Positions 26,201 to 39,612 of a stretch of 64,000 nucleotides of DNA are shown here, in pieces. Within the stretch, counting starts at the first letter, position 1, and each line of letters starts with the position of its first letter. Made by a program: the position numbers and the translations under genes. The notes beneath the pieces were generated by a model, which was not told the DNA's origin, searched no databases, and was given only the letters and a program-made list of their open reading frames with translations. This DNA comes from Phymorhynchus buccinoides. Taxonomy: Eukaryota > Mollusca > Gastropoda > Neogastropoda > Raphitomidae. The stretch lies in contig CM065704.1 of assembly GCA_017654935.2 (NCBI GenBank), forward strand, positions 23,436,266 through 23,500,265, given 5' to 3'.

Positions 26201-29200
26201 TGTCTATTTGTAGCCCCAGGACATCACTCTACACTCCCACCAAATGCAAAGACAGTCACTGCCAAGTACCCTGCCATGTGTTTGTCTATTTTTAGCCCCA
26301 GGACATCACTCTACACTCCCACCAAATGCAAAGACAGTCACTGCCAAGTACCCTGCCATGTGTTTGTCTATTCTTAGCCCCAGGACATCACTCTACACTC
26401 CCACCAAATGCAAAGACAGTCACTGCCAAGTACCCTGCCATGTGTTTGTCTATTTTTAGCCCCAGGACATCACTCTACACTCCCACCAAATGCAAAGACA
26501 GTCACTGCCAAGTGCCCTGCCATGTGTTTGTCTCTTTTTAGCCCCAGGACATCACTCTACACTCCCACCAAATGCAAAGACAGTCACTGCCAAGTGCCCT
26601 GCCATGTGTTTGTCTATTTTTAGCCCCAGGACATCACTCTACACTCCCACCAAATGCAAAGACAGTCACTGCCAAGTGCCCTGCCATGTGTTTGTCTATT
26701 CTTAGCCCCAGGACATCACTCTACACTCCCACCAAATGCAAAGACAGTCAATGCCAAGTGCCCTGCCATGTGTTTGTCTATTCTTAGCCCCAGGACATCA
26801 CTCTACACTCCCACCAAATGCAAAGACAGTCACTGCCAAGTACCCTGCCATGTGTTTGTCTATTCTTAGCCCCAGGATACCACTCTACACTCCTACCAGA
26901 TGCAAAGACAGTCGCTGCCAAGTACCCTGCCATGTGTTTGTTTATTGTTAGCCCCAGGACATCACTCTACACTCCCACCAAATGCAAAGACAGTCACTGC
27001 CAAGTGCCATTATGTGTTTATCCTTCTTTTTGTCCCTGGTGATATAGAAAACATGCTCCCTGCTTAAATAGATACTTTGTTACAGTGATATCCTGAGTTG
27101 CCCCACTTAACTTAACTAATTTCATTCCCTTTTCTTCAGTTTTTATAATGAATTAGTAAATCTTAAAATCATTTTTTATGACCTTGATATTCATGTTCGA
27201 TTATATTGTTCACTTTTTCCCGAAAGTTGTATTGCGAAGGTTGTGCAGCGAGAGTGCGTTCAGACTTGGAATGAGGAGCATGGGGCCTAGAACTGTACAG
27301 CCTAGAAGATGGAACGGGAAAAAATACACAACATTATCTTACTTTCTTTGAGGCCTGAAGCTCTCTCTGTAGGTCGGCGTGTGTCTCCTGCATTCGAGTC
27401 TTGTACTCTTGAAGCTGAGAGACATAAAAAAATAAATAAAATTAAAAAAAAAACAACCACACAACCAACAACAAAAAAAGATCTGCATACCGTATTTTTT
27501 CGAACAATAAAGCGATACTTTTTCCCCAGACTGAGACCCCTGCGCCTTATGACTAATAATATAGCAAGAAAATACAATAACAAAATCTTAATTTTGAGTA
27601 AAATGTGGGAGGGTGCGCTTTATAGACCGAAAAATATGGTACATGCTGGTTAAGTGCTTCCATTTAAAACAGATTGAGAGAGCTTGATCTTCTTTTGAGT
27701 TCTTTTAATTTGGCTGGAAAAAGCAACCCATCTTTACATGGTCTCCATTATGAGAGTGAATGTGAACCAGAACTGATCTCCTGCAGCTGTTCGAGTCTTG
27801 ACCCTCTTCAGCTACTTCAGCTTGGCTAAAAGAAACAAACCCATTAAACTCTTTTATCCCCACATGGGGATACCGGGGGGGGTCTTTCGTACAAATAGTT
27901 CCCCCACCTTCTGGAAGTTCTGTGCTTGTAGCTTCCTCTAATCCATCACTCTCTTTGACTCTGCCTCTTCCCTTTGCTTACTGTCATCTTTCTATCTTAC
28001 TGGTCCATTCTCCTGTCTTTTTTCTATAAATTCTTACAAAGAATGGGGATACCGGGGGGTCTTTTGTACAAATAGTTCCCCCACCTTCTGGAAGTTCTGT
28101 GCTTGTAACTTCCTCTAATCCATCACTCTCTTTGACTCTGCCTCTTCCCTTTGCTTACTGTCATCTTTCTATCTTTCTGGTCCATTCTCCTGTCTTTTTT
28201 TCTATAAATTCTTACAAAGAATGGGGATACCGGGGGGTCTTTTGTACAAATAGTTCCCCCACCTTCTGGAAGTTCTGTGCTTGTAACTTCCTCTAATCCA
28301 TCACTCTCTTTGACTCTGCCTCTTCCCTTTGCTTACTGTCATCTTTCTATCTTACTGGTCCATTCTCCTGTCTTTTTTCTATAAATTCTTACAAAGAATG
28401 GGGATACCGGGGGGTCTTTTGTACAAATAGTTCCCCCACCTTCTGGAAGTTCTGTGCTTGTAACTTCCTCTAATCCATCACTCTCTTTGACTCTGCCTCT
28501 TCCCTTTGCTTACTGTCATCTATCTTTCTATCTTACTGGTCCATTCTCCTGTCTTTTTTCTATAAATTCTTACAAAGAATGGGGATACCGGGGGGTCTTT
28601 TGTACAAATAGTTCCCCCACCTTCTGGAAGTTCTGTGCTTGTAACTTCCTCTAATCTGTCATTCTCTTTGACTCTGCCGTTTCCCTTTGCTTACTGTCAT
28701 CTACTATCTTTCTGCCTTACCGGTCCATTCTCCTGCCTTTTTTTTAAGAAGCACTTTCAAAAACATTTCCTTCAGCCGAAGTCGGACATGCTGGGCCTAA
28801 TTATTTCTTACTTAGGCGCAAAACGACAGCATGACGCATCTGCGCTCATAATTGACAAGAAACTGTGTGAGCGATCGAAGAAGAAGAAGAACAAGCACAG
28901 AACTTCCAGAAGGTGGGGGAACTATTTATATACCCGGGGGTAAGTAGGCGTACTGACCTGCTGCAGCTGGATCTTGACCTTCTCCAGCTCCTTCAGCTTG
29001 GCCTTGTCGTCGGCGCGGCGCATCATCAGGGTCTCCAGCTTCTCCTTGAGGTCCCTGATCTCCGCCTGGAGGCCCTCCTTCTCCTGCTGCTGGTGCACCG
29101 CCGCCAGCTGGTCGTCGATGGATGTCGACAGGCTGCCACCCTCACCCATCTGAACAACAACAGGAGAACATAGACTCACTTTGCTGACACGAGTGAGCCA

Positions 29201-32200
29201 AAATACTAGTGATACTGAAAGGCCTTCTCCTGCTGCTGGTGCACCGCCGCCAGCTGGTCGTCGATGGATGTCGACAGGCTGCCACCCTCACCCATCTGAA
29301 CAACAACAGGAGAACATAGACTCACTTTGCTGACACGAGTGAGCCAAAAATACCAGTGATACTGAAAGGCCTTCTCCTGCTGCTGGTGCACCGCCGCCAG
29401 ATGGTCGTCGATGGATGTCGACAGGCTGCCACCCTCACCCATCTGAACAACAACAGGAGAACATAGACTCACTTTGCTGACACGAGTGAGCCAAAAATAC
29501 CAGTGATACTGAAAGGCCTTCTCCTGCTGCTGGTGCACCGCCGCCAGATGGTCGTCGATGGATGTCGACAGGCTGCCACCCTCACCCATCTGAACAACAA
29601 CAGGAGAACATAGACTCACTTTGCTGACACGAGTGAGCCAAAAATACCAGTGATACTGAAAGGCCTTCTCCTGCTGCTGGTGCACCGCCGCCAGCTGGTC
29701 GTCGATGGATGTCGACAGGCTGCCACCCTCACCCATCTGAACAACAACAGGAGAACATAGACTCACTTTGCTGACACGAGTGAGCCAAAAATACCAGTGA
29801 TATTGAAAGGCCTTCTCCTGCTGCTGATGCACCGTCACCAGATGGTCGTCGATGGTCGTCGACAGTCTACCACCCTCACCCATCTGAACACACATGAGCA
29901 CTGGTGCATGCAGGGATCCAAACTTTCTGAACTTTTTTGACGAAACCCAATGTACAAGAGCATGGTTTCACAATATCGAAGAGCCTTTTTTTTCAGACAA
30001 TCAACTGCCTGAAACTGCATCAAACTGCCTGAATGTAGGCTTCAGGCACAAAAAAAAAGAAGAGTACCATTGAAAAGCCTTCTTCTGTTTTTCTGTTTTC
30101 ATCTATTTGAAAAACAAGCCCTAAATTAATGTTGGAAGGATTTCTGCATCCCTCACACCATCTGAAAAAAAAGAAGTGAGTTGCATTGAAAGACCTTCTT
30201 ATGCCAGATGGTTCTCGATCAACGTCTACAGGCTGCTACCCTCACCCATCTGAACAACAACAGGAGAACATAGACTCACTTTGTTGACACGAGTGAGCCA
30301 AAAAATACCAGTGATATTGAAAGGCCTTCTCCTGCTGCTGCTGCACCGTCACCAGATGGTCGTCGGTGGACGTCGACAGTCTACCACCCTCACCCATCTG
30401 AACACACATGAGCACTGGTGCATGCAGGGATCCAAACTTTCTGAACTCTTTTGACGAAACCCAATGCACAACAGCATGGTTTCACAATATCGAAGCTGTC
30501 TTGGCTTAAGGCTATGCCAGACCAATTGACATAGGCTAGAACACCAAGGCTACATCCTTAGTACCATCAGAATTTTCGACACGACGAAGGTGGATGGTTG
30601 AAGGAAGAAGAAAAAGAAGAAGAAAATGTTGTTATGCTTTGAGGGGATTGTCTTTAGCCAAAACAAGCTCCTAGCATAACTTCATCAGTCTCCAAAATCA
30701 CCCGAAGACACAGTGTGGCTGCCCATGTGGTGGGGTAATCAAAAACAGTCACGCACGTAATGTTCTCATCCCTAGCTGATGCATTTGCACCATAGTGTTC
30801 AAGTGCTTCAGATGTTGGAATGATCCCTGGAGTCTTTAAGCCAGGGTACGTCAACAACAACATGATATTGAAGAGCCTTTTCTTCAGGCAATCAGATGCT
30901 TGAAACTGCATCAAACTGCCTGAATGTAGGCTTCAGGCACACACAGAAAAAGATTATAATTGAAAGGCCTTCTTCTGTTTTCATGTATTTGGAAAAACAA
31001 GCCCTAAATTAATGTTGGAAGGATTTCTGCATCCCTCACACCATCTGAAAAAAAAGAAGTGAGTTGCATTGAAAGGCCTTCTTATGCCAGATGGTTCTCG
31101 ATGGACGTCGACAGGCTGCCCCCCTCACCCATCTGAACAACAACAGGAGAACACAGACTCACTTTGCTGACACGAGTCAACCAAAAATACTAGGGATATT
31201 GAAAGGCCTTCTCCTGCTGCTTATGGACCATTGCCAGATGGAAATCAATTGATGTGGACAGGCTACCCCCCTCACCCATCTGAACAAATGTAATACTGAA
31301 AGACTTTGCTGCTTTCACCATCTGAAAAAAAAGAAGTTTAGATTCAAACAGCTTTCTGCTGCTTTCACCCATCTGATAACACAACAACAAAAACGTGACA
31401 AAGTAGACTCTTTCGCCCAGTGTAAACTGGAGCAAAGGACAAAAATGTGTCTAGTTTCAAACAGCTTTCTGCTACCTTCACCCATCTGAAAACCCCCACA
31501 CACAATGTAAACAACCATTTAGTTTCAAACAGCTTTCTACTGCCTTCGGCCATCTGAACCCCCCCCAACACACAATGTAAACAACCATTTAGTTTCAAAC
31601 AACTTTCTACTAGCTTTCTACTGCCTTCGGCCATCTGAACCCCCCCCAACACACAATGTAAACAACCTTCACTTTCCTATCCCATCTGAAACCCCCCCCA
31701 CACAATGTAAACAACCATTTAGTTTCAAACAGCTTTCTACTGCCTTCGGCCATCTGAACCTTCCCCCCCCCCCCCCCCACACAAACACACACACACACAC
31801 AATGTAAACAACCATTTAGTTTCAAACAACTTTCTACTACCTTCACCCATCTGAAACCCCCCCCACACAATGTAAACAACCATTTAGTTTCAAACAGCTT
31901 TCTACTGCCTTCGGCCATCTGAACCCCCCCCCCCCCCCCCCCCCACACACACACACAATGTAAACAACCATTTAGTTTCAAACAACTTTCTACTACCTTC
32001 ACCCATCTGAAAACACACAATGTAAACAACCATTTAGTTTCAAACAGCTTTCTACTGCCTTCGCCATCTGAAACACACACACAATGTAAACAACCATTTA
32101 GTTTCAAACAGCTTTCTACTACCTTCACCCATCTGAAACCCCCCCCCCCCCCCCAATGTAAACACAATGTAAACAACCATTTAGTTTCAAACAGCTTTCT

Positions 32201-34205
32201 ACTGCCTTCGGCCATCTGAACCCCCCCCAACACACAATGTAAACAACCATTTAGTTTCAAACAGCTTTCTACTGCCTTCGGCCATCTGCCTTCACCCATC
32301 TGAAAACCCCCCCCCCCACACACAATGTAAACAACCATTTAGTTTCAAACAGCTTTCTACTGCCTTCGGCCATCTGAACCCCCCCCAACACACAATGTAA
32401 ACAACCATTTAGTTTCAAACAGCTTTCTGCTACCTTCACCCATCTGAAAACCCCCACACACAATGTAAACAACCATTTAGTTTCAAACAACTTTCTACTA
32501 CCTTCGGCCATTGGCTAGCCGAATTGGACCACAAATATTTTTTGAGCAAGGCTTATTTTATGAGAAAAACATCCCTACATGCACATTTCACACGGAGGTG
32601 TGTAAGAAGGCGTTTATCCACACAACACACACACAAAACAAACACACACACAAACACCAAGCCTTTCCCATCCTCGCACTATCACCTGCTCAGAAGGGCG
32701 CCTGGTAGGTTTCGTAGCCGACGGCGGAGCAACACTCGCTCCCGTCAACTTTTCCGAAGACACAGCCGGCGACACCTTGCTGGCAACCGCACCCGGCTTA
32801 TCCCCCTTGACTTCTGCGGGACCGGCAGCCGCGGCAGGGGTGGCGGAGGCCGGTTTGGGCAGACCCAAAGACTTGGGGGTGGCTGGGGTCTTCTTTTCCC
32901 TTTCAGGGACGGGGTCCTTGCCGCGCGCTGCCTTTGAGGCGCTTGCGGAGGAGGAAGGTTCGCCTGCTGGTGTTGCGCCCTCCAGGCTCTCAGTGCCTTC
33001 ATACAAGGAAAAATAGGGGCAACATTGATTTGATTGATAGATTGATTGATTGATTTAATTTAAAGTCTGTTCACACAATGGTGATATTAGACTATTAAAA
33101 AAATAATTTAAAAAAATAGTGTGTGCGTGAGTGCGCGCGTGTGTGTATGTGAATATGAGTGCGTGTGTATGAGTAAGTGTAACTATGCATATGATTTTAT
33201 GTCTGTGAATGTGGAGGGAAAAAACCCAACAACAAAGAAAACAAAATTACAAACATTGATTTTGTATCAAACTTCGCAGTCGTTATGGAGACGATGAGGC
33301 TTGGTAAAGACATTACGATAAAGGCAGAAAACTCTCCAGACCTAGTTACCCCTTACACAAGCCATAAGAACTAAAGACGTCTGGATAGCTGAAATGTGTA
33401 GTGTTGGTGTGAAATGTGTAGCCCTGTTCATTAAAACCACCAAGCACACTTCACTGAAAATGTGTAGCAGTCAAGAATTGAAGAGCAACATTGTTATCTT
33501 TGAAGAGTAACAGAGGCTCGAATTGTGCAATGCTACTAAAAATGTACCATCATTTTTCACGCTATAACTATAAGGCGATACTTTTCTCCTAGACTGAGGC
33601 GCCTTATAATACGACTAATAAAATTGTAAGAAAATATAATAACAAAATCTTCATTTTGTGTGAAATCTGGGGAAAGTGTGTGTGTGTAACAATAACAATA
33701 TATTTTATTCAGTTTTTGCAGGCCTTTTTGCCCATATGAACATTTGTAAACAATTTGCTGCATTATGTAGCATTTGAGAGGTGCAATTTCTCTCTAATAG
33801 ATAAACATCTTGATACGTACATTGCAACGTTGTAAATCAAATTAACATTTGTGCTTTTGCAAATAAGTTGAACTTTAAGCATCGATGGAAATCTACAGTA
33901 ATATGCTGGTATAAACTTAACACGTTCAGTGGCATACTTTGGACAAACAAACAAGAAATGACATGTATCTTAGACACACTGACCATTGCATTGGACACAA
34001 AAGGGGGTTAGTAATTGCTTTACCATATCGTGAGATAGCGTTTAAAGGAATACTCTGAATAGCATTTGTTCTCAACAAGCAGAAGGCTCTACGAAGTTCA
34101 AAGAGACATAATTTGCTCTACAAATTGAAGGGTGGTAATCTAAATAATCCTGTAGGGTAGAAAGGGAATCATGCCAGTTTTGAAAATGAATGTCAGATAA
34201 TCGTC

Positions 34206-34286
<81 letters not shown>

Positions 34287-34314
34287 TGTGTGTGTGTGTC
34301 TGTGTGTGTCTGTC

Positions 34315-34377
<63 letters not shown>

Positions 34378-36833
34378 CTTATTAGAAAGAAAAATATGGT
34401 AACCGCAAATGCTGTATCTTGGATGTCAAACTTCAAATGACTGCAAAATCAACACTAGCAAACTGCAAAGACATTTAGATTATGTTTTCTGTGTATTTAT
34501 TAACCCCTTCAAGACTTCACTGCCTTAGACTAACATCATGACTGGCCTGGGGTTGCTTAGAAAAAAAAATATAACAAATAAGAAGCGCAACAAAACTCAA
34601 CACTGTCATTGATTCAGTTTTGACAACATTACTGGTTGATCCAAGTTTATTTTTCGCTTCAAAATCGTGGTTACTTGCATTATGATCGGAATCATTCGTC
34701 TCCTTATTGCCATCACTGGAAACGAAAACATATTGGAGTATTTTCTGAGGCTCGTGTAGGGCCGATTTGTTTACATTTCCAACATTCAAAATTGAAACAG
34801 AATTGCCAAACATAGAGTGATGAAGAGAAGTAACTCGAAAAAAAATGTGGTTTGGATTGAAAAAACACATGGATTTAGATCCAGAAATAGCTGTTCCGAG
34901 TATACTCGGAATTAGGCCCTGACTGGCGTTCTCCTGTTCCGAGAATACTCGGAATTAGGCCCTGACTGGCGTTCTCCTGTTCCGAGTATACTCGGAATTA
35001 GGCCCTGACTGGCGTTCTCCTGTTCCGAGTATACTCGGAATCCGTCCAGAATGAGTTAAAGAGTGTTTGCTCCACGTAGCGTAAGCAAAATCTTAATTTA
35101 CGCAAAAATTCCACAATGTCTGTGTTTCTTATGCGCTTGTCCCAAAAGCTCACTTTTGGTCATGTATCCTGAAGGAGGCCTAATGCCAGAGCGCCTGTTG
35201 GGGTTGGTAGCAGACGACGACGACGACGGTGTTGACGATGGAACTGCTGCTGCTGCTGCAGGCGCTCCACCACTCTGGTCTTCTAGTGCTGCAATCTGTA
35301 GATTTCATCGGAACAGTAATTGTGTGTATGCTGTACGCCCAATCCATGAAATTGCCCATTTCATGAAATGGGCAAAATGGTTTGCCCAGTTCGTGAAATT
35401 GCCAATTTATAACTTGCAATTGAGAAAAGCAGTATGAATGAAAGATAGTTTTTGTTCATTAGCACACATGGATCAGGAATTAGTTCAAACGAATGAGAAA
35501 TCTTATCTGTAGATGAGTTAAAATTATTTTCTTCAGACTTAATTTGATAAAACGTTTGATTCAACATGTGGCTCAGGCATGCCCCAGCTTAGCATCTGGT
35601 CGAGTTGGGGGGCAGGATAGGGGTGCAAATACAATGTAGAAAAGTGTGATACCATCGAATAGATCTTAATCAATACCTGTGTGAACGGGGATTCAAAAAT
35701 GTGATATACATTGTCCATTTCATAAATTGGGGAAAGCATTTTGCTCATTTCATGAAATAGGCAATTTCACGGATTGGGCGTAACATATGCGCACTCATGC
35801 GCCGAGGATGGAAAAGTATATACAGTGGAGTACACTTAACACAAAATTCAGGGGACAAAGGTTTTTTTGTGTGTGTTAACCAGTATTTTGTGCTAAGCAT
35901 TAAGTGATAATAAAGATGAGTTTCGTCTGTTCAAACAGATTTGTATGCATTAACCAACAGATCATGTTATCCTGTTTTGTGCTAAGAGTACTCCACTGTA
36001 GGACAAACTATCTTGAAACATGAAAATCAAAATGACCATGTCCTGGCTCTTGCTGAAATCAACTGGACAAAGTCTACAAGTGGTACATTTCTGGGGAAAA
36101 CACAATAGAACATTTTCAGTTTCAGGGTTCGTACAGATCTGTGTCCAAAAAATTCCAGGACTATTCCAGGACTTTCCCGGGACCAGTTTACTAAAGTTCA
36201 AGGACTCAATCTGGCATACCGGTCATATGTCGGTTTCGTTCCCGCCTGAGTTGCTTGTGCTTCTGGCCTTGACAATGGCTTTTTACAGCACTCTCGTCCA
36301 TGCTGGTGATGTCAAAGTTCGTTTTGCACACTGTGCAGCTAGCTTTCAGTTTTGAACTATCTGTTGACGGAGCTAACCAGCTCTGATATTCTTTTTTTTT
36401 TTTGCAGCCAAACATCGTTGAAAATGCAGTCTCCATTTTGTTGGAAAACGGAAGTACGGCAAAGGGAAGTAACTTCAGCGGCAGACAACTCGTGCAAATG
36501 TCGTCTGCTATGATCGCGATATCGGTATGACCTTAACAAATTTTTTTTTTAATTTTTATTTGAATTTACTGGCAGTTTAAACCATCTATTATTTTTTGTG
36601 GAGGAGAGATTTTGACTTTGATGGATTAAGATTAAGGACGTGGTCAGACGATTTTGAAAATTCCAGGACTTTTCCAGGAGTCTTGGGGCCTTTGCTGTTT
36701 TTCAAGCACTTTTCAAGCCCTGGAAAAGGCCATGCCAATTTTCCAGTACTTTTCAAGGTTTCAAGGACCCTGTACAAACCCTGGTTTCTATAGGACTATG
36801 TCCTATGACCTGGGCCTTGGGACATCACTGCAT

Positions 36834-36879
<46 letters not shown>

Positions 36880-38179
36880 CTCATTAAGGTAATACTTACA
36901 GGTATCTGAGATAATTATGAAAACACCCAATCCTGTCTTTAAAGACCCCATGTCACGTGTCACATTCTCTCTTATGCTAGGAAGATTTCTTAAGATTTCT
37001 TACCAGCTATAAGAGGGAAAACATGTGAAAATCGTGATTTTGACATGTGACGTGCTGGGTCTTTAATTAATTTAACCTGCCAACAAGCCCTGATTTTCAC
37101 TTTTAGGTGTCCAAAGTTCAAAGTAAAAACAATGTCTACCAATTTTCATAAGGGTTGCAAAGAATAAATTCTTGGCCCAATAATGGCAGGCCCAATATGG
37201 GCTCCTTCAACGTAAAAAAACCCCAGAACCAGAACAAATCATTCGCCATAAAATTGCAGAGCAAAAGGTAAAATTTTAGGTTAAATTTTGTTTGTACAAA
37301 GATTAAACTCTTGGCCCTAAAAAATGCAGTACATAGATTACATTATTGGCCATAAACTTGCAGCTAGCACAAAGATCACATTCTTGGCCATAAAATTGCA
37401 GTACAAAAGATAAAATTCTTGGCCCTAATCTTGCAGCACAAAGACCAAATTCTTGGCCCTAAACTTGCAGCACAAAGATCAAATTCTCGGCCCTAAACTT
37501 GCAGCACAAAGATCAAATTCTTGGCCCTAAACTTGCAGCACAAAGATCAAATTCTTGGCCCTAAACTTGCAGCACAAAGATCAAATTCTTGGCCCTAAAC
37601 TTGCAGCACAAAGATCAAATCCTTGGCCCTAAACTTGCAGCACAAAGATCAAATCATTGGCCTTTAACTTGCAGCACAAAGAACAAATTCTTAGCCCTAA
37701 ACTTGCAGCATAAAGATCAAATTCTTGGCCTTAAAATTGCAGTAAAAAAGATCAAATCCTTGGCCCTAAAATTGCAGTACAAAAGATCAAATCCATGGCC
37801 ATAAACTTGCTGCACAAAGATCAGTTACCTGGGACTGGCGCACAAAGATGCCATGGTTGTCGGCGCAGGTGAAGTATGTCTTGCCCTGAACGGTGCCATT
37901 GTTCTTCCCCTTGGCATCATCCAGGATCACGCCCACCCATTTCCCTGCAAACCACATGCTTTTGCTTTTTAGTGAACGAGGATGATCATAGTATAGATAA
38001 ATAGTCAGAAGACAGCAAGCAAAAGACGCAGATACAGTCACTAGAAAGCTGTGTGAATATCCATGAAAACTCTCTCTGTCTTTGTTGTTGTTGTTCTTTA
38101 ATTTAACGTCTTTTCACTTAAAGTGATATTAGACAAGAAAAATGAGTATGTGAGTGTGTGTGTGTGGGGGGGGTGGGGG

Positions 38180-38225
<46 letters not shown>

Positions 38226-38284
38226 GCGTGTGCGTGTGCGTGCGTATGTGCATGCGTGTCTGGGTGCGTTATTGCTTAAGTGCA

Positions 38285-38318
<34 letters not shown>

Positions 38319-39376
38319 CGTGCGTGTGCCATTGTGTATGTTAACTTAATGTGTGTGAGTGCATGTGCATGTCAGTCATTTCCATCCACGACTTTCATTG
38401 GAAGTTCCAAACAGCATAGCTGTTGACTCCTATTCTGGAAATCCTGGGCTAGACTTTGCTTAAAGTGGAGAAGCCTTACTCAGGGGACACCCCCACTCTC
38501 TCAAACAAGAGAATTTACAACAACTGGCAAAAGGGAAGGTCCCCAGAACCCAACTAATCCCTTTTTTGTGCTGCAGCACTTTGAAGTTAGAGTCAGTAGA
38601 AGTGCCTCCGAGTTGAGAGTCACAGCAATTCACAAAAGACTAAGCAGCTAAGCTGTACCAATACTACCATATAATAATGTTATTATATCCCATCGCATAG
38701 ACATAAATTTGTTTTACGTCCTCCAACCTGCTTAGAGGCACATATGGGACATTTGTTAGGATGAAGATGGGGGAGAAAAAGAAATGGAGAAGGGGCACCA
38801 AGAATGAAAGGATTAATAATGATGAGGTATGTTTTATTAGGATATATATGGTAGTATAGGTATTTGTTAATAGTACTGCTGTGGTTTAAAGAGGTTAAAA
38901 TTAGTAAGATGTATGCTAAGGTCTCTAAGTATCATCATGTTCAACCACTCCTGATATCCCTTCATTGGCTTTCCATCACAGCACGTATTGACTACAAAAT
39001 TTCCACTCTATGTCATTCTTATTTCTCTGGAAATGCCTCTAGCTACATTTCTGACATGCTTTCTGTCTATACTCCATCAAGGCAATTGCGGTCATCTTCA
39101 GATTCCAAAATTCTCTGTGTTCCTAGTACACGAACAAAAATGTTTGGTGAGCGCTCCTTTTCCTTTTCGGCCCCATCAGTTTGGAACTCCTTACCACGCG
39201 AAATCCGCCATATCCAGTCCTTGCAATGTTTCAAATCAGCTCTCAAGACCCACCTGTTCAAGCTACATCACAACCTTTAGGCCACATTACTTCTGGACTC
39301 TATTCTCACATGCACACTCCCCTCCCCCCATATTAGTTTCACTGTGTGTTGACTGCAATGTCTACGTCAGCTTTGT

Positions 39377-39454
<78 letters not shown>

Positions 39455-39531
39455 TGTGTGTTGATGCTTTGTTCAACTGATTGTATTTTGTATTGTGTTT
39501 TTTGGGTGGGGTGAGTGGTGGTGATGGTAAC

Positions 39532-39612
<81 letters not shown>

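Noticed and set aside
25385..27025. Chain of overlapping 71-codon open frames
   Set aside because: They are the same 82-bp satellite unit read in rotating frames; no start, conservation or splice context.
31610..32338. 242-codon open frame on the minus strand
   Set aside because: It is a tandem repeat of a decayed exon 5 edge with spacer runs of C; repetition keeps it open.
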